From contig NC_088312.1 of the NCBI RefSeq assembly GCF_910592395.1, positions 868,001 through 932,000 on the forward strand: a stretch of 64,000 nucleotides of DNA, read 5' to 3'. Made by a program: the position numbers and the translations under genes. Of this stretch, positions 24,483-37,300 are shown one piece after another. The DNA is from Lineus longissimus (lineage: Eukaryota > Nemertea > Pilidiophora > Heteronemertea > Lineidae). The notes under the pieces were generated by a model. It did no database searches, was not told the origin of the DNA, and was given only the letters and a program-made list of their open reading frames with translations. Positions within the stretch are counted from its first letter, which is position 1, and each line of letters starts with the position of its first letter.

Positions 24483-27400
24483 ATGTCAGGCCAGGTTGAC
24501 GAACTGACTAACAAGTCTCATAACTGGAGAGAAATCGTGAACGCGTTCACTCAGAATACCACAGTCCATGGTGTCCGGTATCTTTACGACATCTCCTCTC
24601 CATCCATATGTCGAAGGTAAGCTGATCGGCAGGAGCCAAATTGGCCAAAGTGACCAATAGGTGTCTCTACTACATGTAATTCACCAGTGGCTGTGTCAAC
24701 AGGCCGGTATAGTGGGTAAGACGGTAAGGATCAAGTGCTGTAGCTCCCGAGTTCGAACCCACTCAGAGTTCTTTTTAATTTTTTCTTTTCATGTGAGCGC
24801 TTTTGTTGTTTTTGCAGTTGTTCCAAGTGCAGTTGGTCGTTTGGTGCGTGGCCGGGCGTTTGTGTATTACTTGGCCGCTAGACTTTTTATTCAGGCATGT
24901 CAGCTTTAAGCCTGAATTAATGGTACAATGTATGCATGCGTCCATTACCGCTGCTGCAGAAATAAACGGTATCATTATGGAAGCTGTCATTAATTGCGCG
25001 CAAATGTAAAACACCATCACCGTGCAACCATCCTTCAGCCATCTTGTTGGAACTAATGTAAAATCTTCTTTGTACTGTTTGGCTTTTCTAGGAAGGGCAA
25101 ATTACCTATGAATGTTAAAAAATAAGGCAAAACGTTGAAGGTCTAATAGATTTCTTCTCTATTTTCTAATATACCATTTCGCCCTTGGATTTCCCCTCCT
25201 TTCCAGGCTCATATGGTTGGTGATCTTCTTCACATCTGCCGGCTTCTTCGTCAATCAAGTGGTGAAGAGCGTGATTCACTTTAAGGAGCGGCCAATGACG
25301 GTCAAGGTGGAGGTGAACTTCAATGACACGCTCAGGTTCCCTGGAGTGGTCCTCTGCAACCAAAATGCCTTCAGGTACGTTGTGTTACACTCCGGACGCA
25401 GTGGACCGCCCTGGTCCCTCATCGAAAGGAGAACCAATTGGGGTGACGCAATGAGCTACCCCGGGAGTCTACGTTGTGTATGATGTGTTCAGGGCTCGTG
25501 TCTTTGTGATGGTATCTTACCCCAAGTCCAATTCTCACCTTAACAGGCAACTCGTTGATTAGGGACGACTTTGCGGTCATGGAGCATTGTGTGCCAAGAT
25601 GTTCCGATGGCGCGGCATTGTTATCGTTTCCTAGTGACGGCATGCAGATGAGTGCATTACCTCACAATTTCAGGGTGGCAGAACAGAAGCTGAGCGCAAT
25701 GACCCCAGAAAACATGATATAATATATGTCATGCAAACAATGTTATGAACCATTTCAGGGTGACAGAGGCTGAACGCAATGACTTTAAACCGATTCTTGA
25801 CGAATACTACGGGGCGAACAGCACGAAAGAGAAGCTGGATGTGTTGATTAAGTATGAAATGGAGGAGCAAAGCATGAGAGACCTGATGGTCCTCACCCGG
25901 CATCGCTCTGATGACATGATCGTCAGGTTAGTTTGCTACGCTCCCGAGAACCCTGATTTCTCCATTCCAAAAAACTTCTTCTAGGAGGAGAGTCGAGATA
26001 GATACAATTGCGTCCGGAGCGTAGATTTTCCATGGTTGAAATGTTTTGCTCAAAATTTGACGATAGGTCGGTCATCACATACACCAAGCAGATTATTTGC
26101 GGAGCAATCATAGGATCTGTGAACAGCTTATAGACTCCTCAGGCAGTCCTAAACTTTTTGAAGACGGACGACGCCGATCGTCTGCGTCCGGAGTGTAATA
26201 ACAGCAACATTCCTTTTCATTTTAGATGCCAATGGAGGAACGAGGAATGTGGCTTCTGGAACTTCTCCACTATCATCACCGACCACGGCGTCTGTTACTC
26301 CTTCAACATGGACGAGGATAAGGAACCGCTTTACATGAACGAGTCCGGTGAGTAGATACTGGGCTTCGAAGGGATCCTAACCGATCATTGGGTCAGGGGC
26401 TACTCCTAGCGTAAAACATGTAAGTGGAAGGATGCTTTTATTACTTCCCTTTTCTCTTCAGGTCGTTCGACAGCCCTTCAGCTGACCCTGAACATTGAAC
26501 AGTACGAGAACATGATCGGCCCTCACTTCGCGGCGGGCGTGAAGCTGCTGCTTTGCGACGAGAAGGACATTGAGATATTTCAAGGTCATGGTCAAGGACT
26601 TGCTGCTGGCAAACATACATTTATTGGGACGAAGGTCGTCGTGGTAAGATCAACATCTTTACATGTAATCATGCCAGGAGGAGAAAAAGTCTCAATCAGA
26701 ACGTTCACCAGCAGGCTATCCTGGGTATACCCGCTCAGTCTATGCGTCAAATAGGAACATAACTGTTTGCCCTGCGAGTTTTCCTAGTTTCAGGATCTCA
26801 TGAATTACGTCATATTGATGAAAACCAATCAGATTGCGATGACTAATTCTTGCCACCTTTTCAAGGTGGAGCGACTGACACCAAACTGCACCAACGAGGC
26901 TGCTTTAGACTTCTACCCCTATTATTCTGAGAGAGCGTGCTATGTGGAATGCTTCTCCAAATTCTTCATAAAAAAAGCTGAATGCCAAGCACCCTACATG
27001 AAGAGTCCTGACACACGATTCTGCAATTTTTATGAGTACACCATGTTCCACGCTGACCTGAAAGGTAAGCTGGATTTCGGCTACGGGAAGAGGCTGCGTG
27101 TTCAAAAGATCGTCCTTGTTGTGTCATGGCCATGAGCATGTCTGTGTGGTCCATTCACCAAAAAGTCTATACTTGTGTTGTGAAATGGTCCGACAATAAC
27201 TGGAGCACGGTGACCAGTGGTCCGAGTGACGTACCCTTCTTCATAGCTATCGAGGGATCGTGGGTTCAAAACACAGTCTTCTGCGGCACTGCCGGCGTTC
27301 TGTACGCGTGGTAAGCGCCTGCGTCAAGTGATGCGGTATAGCTGCTGGTGACCGAAACGTTTCGAGCAAGGACGTCTTTCGTTTGAAGCGTCCTATTTGT

Positions 27401-30400
27401 AGAAGCAAAAGCTGTGAATCTTTGTTAGTCCGGCAATTTGGATTTCCGTTCGGCCCTTTCTGCATTACGGCGTATACATGTACATGGATTATCTTCTTCT
27501 TGTTGCATTTCCAGATCAGTTCCACGACATCCGGGACAAACTGTGCGATTGCAAGCTCCCCTGTCAGAGCACCACCTACAAGCCCACCTTTTCCTACCTG
27601 AAGGCTTCCGAGTTCGACATCGAGAAGATCCTGTCGAATTCGGGAGATCTGCAGAAGAAGCACGCCAAAGCGAGAGATGCCCTTCAGACGACCAAGGCTG
27701 AAGACTGGAAGAAGGATGAGATTCTCCTGGCACCGTTCAGGTACGGTCGGGGACTCACGATCCACTTCTGGCTCTATGTATTTTCACAACCTACTTAATT
27801 ATTTTCCCGAAAAAAAATTGAGGTGCATGTTTTTGTTACACTAGTAATAATGCATGTTAATTCATTGATACGGCGTCTGAATGAATGCACACTCCATCTG
27901 TATTGGGACAGCATCGTTTCCCTAATTAACTGCCATGGTTTAATAAAATCTTTTACCTCCAGGAAATTGATGGATAAAACTGAGCTGTTGATCTTGGAGG
28001 AAATCGGTCAGATGTTGGCTCGAAACAGGCGCGAGGCTCACGAACTTTTGAGGCAGACGACGGTAATATATGAAACTGTAAAAGACTCCATTGACTTTCA
28101 AAACTTTGTCGTGAATAAAAACTTCTACCGGTACGTTATTGCAAAGGACCAGCTCCATTTTTCAGTCGTATCGGACCAATATTTAGATTTTCTGGCGCGA
28201 TATTCGAAAAGTATTGAACTGATGGCCTCACTCCCTGAAATCGGACATGAGACGCGTCGCGCGGCCATTTTGGATTCCTTGACCACAGAATTAAACGCCA
28301 AAGCCTTGCAGCTGGAGAGCACATTCAGGGTCATCGTTTATTGTCGAAATGTCTACAGGAAAGGTCGCCCCCAGTTCTTGGAATATCAATACAAAAACAT
28401 GGACGCGCACTCACGTGATCTCATCATCCCACACGCCTTGCTCCGGAAAACCGTCACACAGACAGATTTTCTGCCCAACCCTGATTACGCAATGCCTTAT
28501 GTTGTTTCGAATCTCAATCAGACAATCCATAGTCTGAGAAAGGTATACAACAGATTCAAGAGGTTCTTACGAGAGTCCTACAACTCTGGCACTTTGGATG
28601 ATGGGAAAATGAAGAGCATTGGCAATGACTACATTCAAACTGTCGCCCATTTCAACAGCAATCGTAGCATCATGATGAACGACATTTTCAAGTCTCCAAT
28701 CGACAAAATGGCGGAGCGAGAAGAAAGTATTTCAAGTTTGTGGCAGACTGTCAAGGATAGTTTCGGCCAGGTGATGCAGTACTTGGATTCTCTTGATAGC
28801 ATATGGAAACAAACGGTCCGAGAAACTTGGCCAAATATTGAAAACTTGAAGAGTAAGACAGAGGAGTACAGCAAGGAGTTCGAGATTACTGCCAGGCTCA
28901 TTGGGAAAAGCGAACTAGCCAAGGCCTTCGTGGACCTGGATACACATGATGCGGTCAAAGCGTTGATGGAGTTCAACGATAACATCATGATTGGTTTCCC
29001 CAACGTCATTAGCAGCTGGCGCTCGATCTACAAACAGTTTGCTGACAAGTTATTGCGGGAGAAAATCACCAAGGACAAGTTTCTCAAAAAGTATGTATCA
29101 AAAATGGGCCGCAAAGCATCATCGGATGCAAGGTAGGCCTACACTGTGCTAGCCTTTTCAGGGAGCACCACAAAGTGCACCACACCACGACCTAATGGGT
29201 TTCATTCAGGGTCATGTTTAGTCGTCAGGCACCTAAAGTCGGCGGAACATTTGTTTACACGCTGGACAACTTTGAATTTACGGAACAGCATTTTGAACAA
29301 CTCCGTCTTCCTTCTTTGAGTGCACATCTTCCGATAGAATTGAATGAAACCATGTTGCGCAATAGACCTTTTGGAACATGAACATGGTCCATGAGCTGTA
29401 ACAAGACATCAAATGGTATATCCCTCTCTCCCTTAAGGTATCTCCAAGCACATCACCCTGAGCTGACCTCGATGAAGAAGTTCCCCAACAGTTCCCTGGC
29501 GGCCACAGTGACACGCCTGAAGCAGAAGACGGTCGAGTGGTCCAACTTTTCGGAGATTATTCAGGATACGATCGAGCCGTTTCATGAGGCTTTTCTGGCT
29601 GTAGTCGCCAATGTCGAGATTTATATGAAAGATAATGAAATAGGGGCAAAGTTCTACACGTAAGTTGCTCGTAAATTGGCATCACACAAACACAGGTTTA
29701 AAGTAATCCAGTAGAATCGTACATTGCTGGACATGAAAGTATTTGCAAGATCCACAATCTTACTAACGAAATGTGACGTTCTGTCATTAATGGATGTTGG
29801 CCGTTATCCCAGAAAAATACTAGAATAGCGAGGTCACTATCAGCCTTTTTTAAGAATCGTTGCTTACCAATAGCAACCGCTTCTCGCTGCTCGTCTACAT
29901 CGGAGGTGAAGCTAACTGTCCATCCAGCCACTTAATCTTTTCTGCTCCGTATTTCAGGGACAACTATCTTTCGCTGTCAATCTACTTTGAGGATCTCAAC
30001 TACGAGTTGATCGAGCAACAAGAAGCTTATACCCTCACAGCTCTACTGAGTAAGTGTCACCATGTAGCCGATGCAAAATCAAATGGGCTTATTCCCAATT
30101 CAGCATTCTATCAGCTGTTACCGGATTTAGCAGTGCGACTACCAGTATGAAAACAGGAGGCTGGCCCCATGCAGATGTTGTCAGCCGTATACCCGGAGTC
30201 GCACTGCTCTGAAGTCTTGCCGACTCTGTTTTTCCCGCACTTTTGATAACTTAAAACCGTCAGGATGCAGTAAGGAGGTAAGCATACCAGTTGCCGCAGC
30301 CTTTTCCGATCCTGCTAAATCATATTTGACTTACACCTCTACTCTCTAGGTGACATTGGGGGTTCCATGGGTCTGTTCGTAGGAGGAAGCGTTCTGAGCG

Positions 30401-30537
30401 TCTTTGAGCTGCTGGACGTATTCTTATACAATGGTCTGGTCCACGCCAAGGCGGGCAAGAAGAGGAGGCGGCAGCAATCACTACAGCAACATGAGCAGCT
30501 GCAGCAACAGCTGCAACAACAACTGCAGCAGGAATAA
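24483..30537 (+). CDS. DEG/ENaC-family sodium channel subunit with a large extracellular insertion
   Basis: Eleven exons: 24483-24616, 25207-25374, 25759-25926, 26226-26347, 26462-26643, 26866-27064, 27515-27740, 27963-29090, 29438-29659, 29958-30049, 30350-30537. Phases close to 942 residues plus TAA. The family forms trimeric amiloride-sensitive cation channels in the plasma membrane. Visible marks are the N-terminal gating motif TTVHGVRYL (H29-G30), TM1 at about 46-70, FPGVVLCNQNAFR after TM1, and the cysteine-rich extracellular domain with CYVECFSKFF, CQAPYMKSP, FCNFYEY and CDCKLPC. The pre-TM2 block is LSIYFEDLNYELIEQQ, and TM2 has selectivity-filter triplet G-G-S at 892-894 in [13 protein letters not shown]. 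Members are usually 500-700 residues. Here about 450 helical, Cys-poor residues, mostly in one 1128-bp exon, separate the cysteine-rich domain from TM2. The C-terminus is a short basic and Gln-rich tail. The start is the first Met in frame before the HG motif. The ligand or stimulus cannot be told. Confidence 0.93.
24701..24785 (+). repeat. tRNA-derived SINE-like sequence in channel intron 1
   Basis: An A-box-like GGTATAGTGGGTAAGACGG is followed by a good B box, GAGTTCGAACCCACTC, at about 24749-24764, and then a T-rich tract that could stop pol III. The upstream half does not fold as a functional tRNA, so this is called a tRNA-like repeat. Confidence 0.5.
25665..25706 (+). pseudogene. Partial copy of the start of channel exon 3, with acceptor
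   Basis: ATTTCAGGGTGGCAG at 25667 and about 25 following bases closely match the acceptor and first codons of exon 3 at 25752-25790 (ATTTCAGGGTGACAG). Read in the phase required by exon 2 it meets TAA after about 16 codons, so it cannot replace exon 3. It looks like a local duplication of an exon edge. Confidence 0.6.
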
Positions 30538-30540
30538 CTG

Positions 30541-31110
30541 TAGCGAGAGCGCCTGCAGCAGGAATAACTGTGGCGAGAGCGACTGCAGCAGGAATAACTG
30601 TGGCGAGAGCGACTGCAGCAGGAATAACTGTAGCGAGAGCGACTGCAGCAGGAATAACTGTAGCGAGAGCGACTGCAGCAGGAATAACTGTGGCGAGAGC
30701 GACTGCAGCAGGAATAACTGTGGCGAGAGCGACTGCAGCAGGAATAACTGTGGCGAGAGCGACTGCAGCAGGAATAACTGTGGCGAGAGCGACTGCAGCA
30801 GGAATAACTGTGGCGAGAGCGACTGCAGCAGGAATAACAGTGGCGAGAGCGACTGCAGCAGGAATAACTGTGGCGAGAGCGACTGCAGCAGGAATAACTG
30901 TGGCGAGAGCGACTGCAGCAGGAATAACTGTAGCGAGAGCGACTGCAGCAGGAATAACTGTGGCGAGAGCGACTGCAGCAGGAATAACTGTGGCGAGAGC
31001 GACTGCAGCAGGAATAACTGTGGCGAGAGCGACTGCAGCAGGAATAACTGTAGCGAGAGCGACTGCAGCAGGAATAACTGTAGCGAGAGCGACTGCAGCA
31101 GGAATAACTG
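30541..31110. repeat. 30-bp minisatellite, about 19 near-identical units
   Basis: The unit TGGCGAGAGCGACTGCAGCAGGAATAACTG is repeated head to tail, two per 60 bases. Units differ mainly at the second base (G or A); one near 30838 has AACAG for AACTG. Degenerate units lie on both sides (about 30511-30540 and 31111-31140). The unit's CTGCAGCAGGAATAACTG part is identical to the last codons and stop of the channel gene at 30523-30540, so the array seems to have grown from the coding end. It produces long artefactual frames on both strands. Confidence 0.97.
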
Positions 31111-31179
31111 TAGCGACATCTGCAGCAAGAACAAGTGTAGCAACCACATCATGACATTGCAACAACAACACCAATAGCC

Positions 31180-31365
31180 CAGGAATTATTCATTGAATAA
31201 TCATTCAGTCTTAAATTCATTGTTGACATTTGTGATAATTACATGATTGATCCTCTCTAACATATGCTGAAGTCTATATACAACTGATATATGCACTAGC
31301 AGCAGTGACGGTTATTCTCAAAAAAGTAATATCCTGGTCGCTTTATGCACTGCCTGTCAACTGGT
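31180..31365. other. Short convergent intergenic gap
   Basis: This AT-rich space lies between the minisatellite after the channel stop and the stop codon of the minus-strand SLC22 gene. Both genes must end transcription here or overlap at their 3' ends. No clear poly(A) signal was fixed for either. Confidence 0.5.
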
Positions 31366-34300
31366 TCAGCACGCTGTCTCACCCGTGGACGGTGCTTCTC
31401 TATACCCATTGCTCTCCCTCTGTGTCGGTTGTCTTCTACACGGACAGGACAGAGGCGGCACCTCCTCCGGCATGGGGCGTCCTCTCGTCTCCGGCAGTAG
31501 CACCAATATCAGGATGACACTGGTAATGGCGAGGCACCCGTTGATGATAAAGGGGACAGTCCAGTGCACAAAGTCACACTGAAAGATACGAGATAGGTAT
31601 ACGTTACTGTCCGATATCTAACAGCACTACTCTAATATTTCATCATCATCTTAGCCCATGAAGTCCAATCCCCATCCTACCGGCAATCCGCTATTAAAGC
31701 TCGTTAAAGGGGTTCTGCGAACTTGGTGGAGCCCTGTCAAGATGTCTTCAATAGTTTATATGGATGCCACGTAAATTTGGTATTCATGCAGTTTTAAAAC
31801 AACTAAACTTACCAATATCCAAATTTGTGGAGCAATGATACCTGCTATGCGAGCGGACACGTTTCCTATCCCTAGACCAATAGCCCTGAAAAATGACCCA
31901 AACTGCTTGGCAAGGTACATCTCGAGGTAAAGAATCGTCCCAGCGTACTCATCAGCGGTCATAAACAGATTCGGCACCTCTCGCAAGGTGACAAGTCTGC
32001 CCAACTGCTGTGACCAAGGCGTGTACACGAGAAATCCCCCGAATCCTGGTCGTGACATGACCATTCATTGGAAAGCTTTCGATGCAAACGATGTGATACA
32101 GCTTATGTTTTTGATGATACTTTATTTGTTCTGGTCACCGGATGAACCCTGACGTATCCATAATATAGCTAATAAACTAAAGAAGAGACAGTTGTCAGTT
32201 AGCTCAAAGCCACCTTTACCTCATCAGTGTTGGATACTGTTCCGAGGTGATGATTAGTATTACTGTCCACATTTCCCCGGCGCCAACCTTCCCGATGATT
32301 GCCAGGGCAGTCTTTGCCATGGCCCGGTCCTCTATCTGCCCCGTCGCCTGCAGGATGACAATGCCGAACATTGAAACGATGGGTATCGAGCCGTACAGAA
32401 CGAGGGCGCCTTTTCTGCCGATCCTGAAGATGCATTCCCGAAAGAAGGTAAACATTAGTCGTTCCGTCATCGGTGATAAATAACAGAACAAACACAAATA
32501 CATGAACGGTGCGAACTCATCCAGTTTGAAGGCTAATAATGGGTTGCTCCAGCCCAGGACTTGTCTATACCTTTTTAGAATAAATCTAATTCGATATGTC
32601 TAAAAACCTATAGTTGGAGGCTTGCTGATCAACATGCTGCTGATACAGTTTACACAAGATAGATAAAGGTATCTGATTTTACCCGGGCCATTGGAGCGTA
32701 TCGTACGCCAAACATGTAATGGTTGGTTAATTAACTCTGAACTATCTTTGGTGAAGAATTTGACCCATAGCCAAAATCTCCTGCAGCCGACTGAGGTTTA
32801 TATTTACCAGTTGGCCATTGGAATAACCGTCCATCCCAGGAACAAACCGGGCAGTGAGGCGTATGCCGCGTTCAGGTAGAGATTGCCACTCAGAGAGCTG
32901 ATGGATGTGATCAAACTATAAACAATGATGGACACACTGAACCTACAAAGATCAATGTTCTTTACATGAAAAACTAAAATTATTTCATAAGTACAAAATT
33001 CTGAAAAATTTTCAAAGCCAAAACATTTTTGAGACTGATAATGTTTCTTCATTTTGAGCAGAATAAAAACATTAAGTGAAAACATGTTTGAACTTAAATT
33101 TTTTTCATCTGTAGCATGACAAATTTGCCGCAACAATTGTCTTCAGTCCACATCCTATCAAACAGGTATCAACATATCATCAGTCATGTATCACGTGGCC
33201 ACCCTTTAAGGTCAGTTATGTTCATCCGGTCACGCAAATCGATGCCCTAATCGACTGGCGAGATAGCGAAACATTTTAATTTGAAAACGGGGTTTGTAAA
33301 AAATGGGATATTATTCTAATATATAAAAAAAGCTTCTGACCTTCCAGAGGCAAACAGCGAAGTCCGCCCAACAGCACTATCGGTTATAAATAAGTATATC
33401 TTACCAGCCAAACATCACCACCAGTGTTGTGATCGCAAGTTTCCGCGTCCTGAACAAATCTATATAAGTATAGCGAGACTCTTTATCTTTCTGGTGATTT
33501 TGTGCTCGAGATATTCGTTCCATCATTGCCAGGTCAGGGACGGGTTTTCGATTGATCCGCGACATTTTCTTTATGCCGACAGCAGCCTCTGAGAATCGTC
33601 GCTTCTGAATCTGCCAACGAATGCTTTCCGGCACCAGGCTGCGGGTCAGAAATTGAAACAACATTATATACAATAGATATATAACTTAATATTTCCGCGG
33701 AATTTGCATGATGAATTCTAATTCTAACAATGATACGTTGTCCTATAGATAAGTCCAAGTGTCCCAAAGGCATACCTTGGTCTAGCGTACACCCGTTAGA
33801 CCTATCTCATCCTGACAATATCGGACCATTTCACTCCATACATACTTATTACTCCCTCGGAAACATGCTTGAGAAGTCATGTTGTAGGCCTTGTTTGCAA
33901 GAGGATGCCTTAATCTAGGCAACGGTGACGATACTGAGTAGTATATGGTTGATTCCCAAACCAAAACGGCGATTTTTGTTTGAGGAATCAACCATAAAAT
34001 CCACCAAACGGCCCTGAAATCCAAAACCAAAACGGAATCCAAAACCAAAACGGCACTAACGCTGCCTCAAACCAACGGTTGAGACCGCAACCAAAACGGC
34101 CCTAACGCCTGCCTCATACCCGCCAAAATACATTCATCTGATACGTACGTCACTACGAAACAATAAAACATCAGAGAAATAATCGTCACCGTTAATACAT
34201 CATCGTCAAACTATTTGTTACTTTGTGAAAACTCTGGTAGTCAGTTCATCGATTTTTAAACAACTCAGGCGCGTTCAAGCCATCTCTGTCTTCGTCTAGT

Positions 34301-37300
34301 TTCATATCCTGCAACTTTTTCGAGGATAGAATTTGGAATTCAACTCGAGTCGCATTTATGGTCAAGAGTAGAGATGCTGACTTTACGGGACAATAGTGGT
34401 AATTACGACAATTGAGACATGGCGTTCACCTCCATGTAACAATTGTTTCATCTCCCGTATTAAAGAAGACATGCATTGCCCGGCATTTTTTCACTTGCCT
34501 GGCCTGAATTTCACTCGCTCGCCGTTGCCGCAATTGGACCTGCTGAGCGAAGGTTTTAATAGTCACATTTATGCACATTTTGATGTAAAAATCTCGTTAT
34601 TGCACCGCCGGCGTGAATTCGCAAAATCTAGCATGCCGCTACTCACAAAGACGTATTTTTCAAATATACCTGGGGCCAATCACTTACAAAAGGCACAAAT
34701 GCAAATAATGACTGCGCCCAGGATTAGATGCATCGATATTGAATTGAACATCACGTTTTTGTCTCGTAAACGAATCATATTTTCCTCTGAAGCTATAAGC
34801 GTAATATTTTATGTTTTAAGTGCTCAACATCGCATTTCACTTTTCATGGCTACTGTTTTCCCTGCGGCAAAATTTTTATATTTGTAATTGTAATTGTAAT
34901 TTGTAATTTATTTGGCCAACATAATAATTAAAGTACATGTATGAGATTTTTAACAGTGGAAATAATGGCCAGGGACACAGCCAAGATCAACAATTAGATC
35001 GCTTACGGCTGTGCCCCTGCTGAAATAAAATAGATTTAAGAGAAAGGACAAACAAACACAAAAAGTACCTCTGTGGGTAAGAACCTGCATGGAACAGCTA
35101 GATACACAAAAGGGTTAGTAACGCTGACTAATGAAGAAGTATACCTTGTATTTCAACTTGTTTTCAATATCATTTGAATCCTCTCTTTTTCTATTTATAA
35201 CTTTAACTTTATTTGTTGCAAAAATCGCCGTTTTGGTTTGGGAATCAACCATATACTACTACTGACGATGATGATGACGATGATGAAAATGACGATGACT
35301 ACTACCACTGACGATGACGATGTTCTTCGATTTGGCACAACAAGGTGATTGAGAAATGTCTAACTTCACTCACATGATGATTGCTATAACGAGTGGAATG
35401 GGAGCTGAGCCTGAGACTAACGCTTGATAACGCCAGTCTTGAGTGAGGTATGCCACTAAAGCAGATGTTGCTTCTCCCAGATCGAATACACCGAATGCGC
35501 CAGAAAATGATCGCCATTTTGGGCCGATGAACTCCATCGGGATCAAGAAGCTCAAGGCCAGTGAGCCAGCTACAAGGATAAGAACATTTCTGATCAAATC
35601 ATGTGTATCGCATGATGGTCAAAATGCGGAGAGACGCAATTCTTTCCCCCAAGTGTCGTAGGTATCCCCGCTGAAATTATTTCATTTTCATTGAATAGCG
35701 AGCACGATATGAAAAACCTTGGTTCCTCTCTAAGGAAAATCTAGTGGCAATCCTAACAATGATCCGACAGCAGCGGTATACTGCCCTGGTCCGGCCCTCA
35801 TCTCATTATCCAGGCCACAACAGATATGGTCTGCTGGTGCCCCATGTATGCCTTCCCTGTTTATCACCGCTCATTGAAGGCATTAGGTTTCAAAATGCCT
35901 ATTACACAACTTGGCTAGAATGGGTTCCATTTAAGCCTAGCATGAACAGATGGTGATGAAACCTACCAACGAATACTCCCGTGAAGAAGCGCAGGACAGC
36001 AAACATCTGCCAGTTGACACTGGTCACGACTAGTGTTTGGCAGAGGAGCATCAGGCTCATCACCACAAGAAGGACCTTTCGCCGCCCAAACAAGTCGGAA
36101 GTCTGGGCAGCAAGGGCTGCTCCAATCAACAAGCCAAACATTGTAGTGGATGTAGTCAGGCTCGGAATGTACTTTCTATCGCACACAAGGTCCCACTGAA
36201 ACAATTGAAAATAACTTATTTGTTAATAAAGCGAATATCGCCTTGGTATCTCTACAAACTCTTATGTGGTGTGACCGAGTACAAGGATGAGATGAAGCTG
36301 GTTGAAACATTGCCTCTATCTTATTGCTGATGCAGCGGTCGGGGGCAAACCCCCCCCCCCGTTTAAGGACCGGTGTAAAAGTAAAAAGTGTCCCCCCTAG
36401 AAAAAGTGTCCGGGCCTATTGTATTCTCTCAGATTATGGCATATGGTTCTATAGAGGCAATGACCGTCAATAGCTCAGCGCATAATAGAATCCTTTGTTC
36501 CCGGACATTTTATCCTAGGACATTTTAAACTTCTACACCGGGTTCAAGAGTCACTCGCCTGAACAATACAAGGGGCGAACAGGGTTCACATTGACCGCTG
36601 CATTTAGTACTTTGAAACCATCTTTATGTTCCTGATTCCTTTTGCTTACAACCGAATGTTTACAGCCCTGGAAAGTTGCTGTAACTTGTCGACAGTAACA
36701 TTGTCTCTCATACTTCTTCATTATTGATGTCATTCGCCTGAGGTCTCGCAGAATCTCGCAAGATGACTGACCGTATCCGACATACATGATTGCAAGGCTG
36801 TAGTGGGGCGGGCCGGCGGGCGGGCCTGGCCCGGACTATTGATATGAAGGCTACAATGCGGCAAGGCAACAAAGTCAACATTAACACTGCATACATATAC
36901 TGTACATCTAGACGAATTGGCGGGACGGACCTACCTCAACAACTATCCCTCTGTATCCGTCATCGAAGTCAAATCTAATGCACTTAGATCCGTTAAACAC
37001 GCAAACCTTTTCAAAGTTCTCCGCATTGGTATCATTCGTCGCGTTTCTCACTTTTAGTACAGTGGAGTTAAGTCCTCTATTTACCGCGGTAATTCCAGTG
37101 ACGTTAAGGCCTTCATTTGCTGCGGAAATTGCCGTGACGTTAAGGCCTTCGAATTCCAAACACCTCCACTTGGGAACCACAGTTGAGAAGATAAGAAACA
37201 TGAGAACCATTGAGTGCAAGATGTCGGAGAGTGTCAGCAGGGAGAAGATGATTCGTTGGTGTTTACCGAAATGTCCCAGGGTATCCAGAAGCGATTCGAA

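Noticed and set aside
24701-24775. Possible functional tRNA gene
   Set aside because: The B box is good but the acceptor and D-arm stems do not pair, so only a tRNA-derived repeat is supported.
27425-27765. Minus-strand frames of 102 and 172 codons over channel exon 7
   Set aside because: Antisense shadows of a well-supported exon.
30320-31174. Several 190-280-codon frames on both strands made of decapeptide repeats
   Set aside because: They are products of the 30-bp minisatellite, have no complexity outside it, and conflict with the well-supported channel exon that ends at 30537.
34396-34887. 163-codon plus-strand frame inside an SLC22 intron
   Set aside because: No domain or similarity recognised; lies inside an inverted-repeat element and is not conserved in any way I can test.
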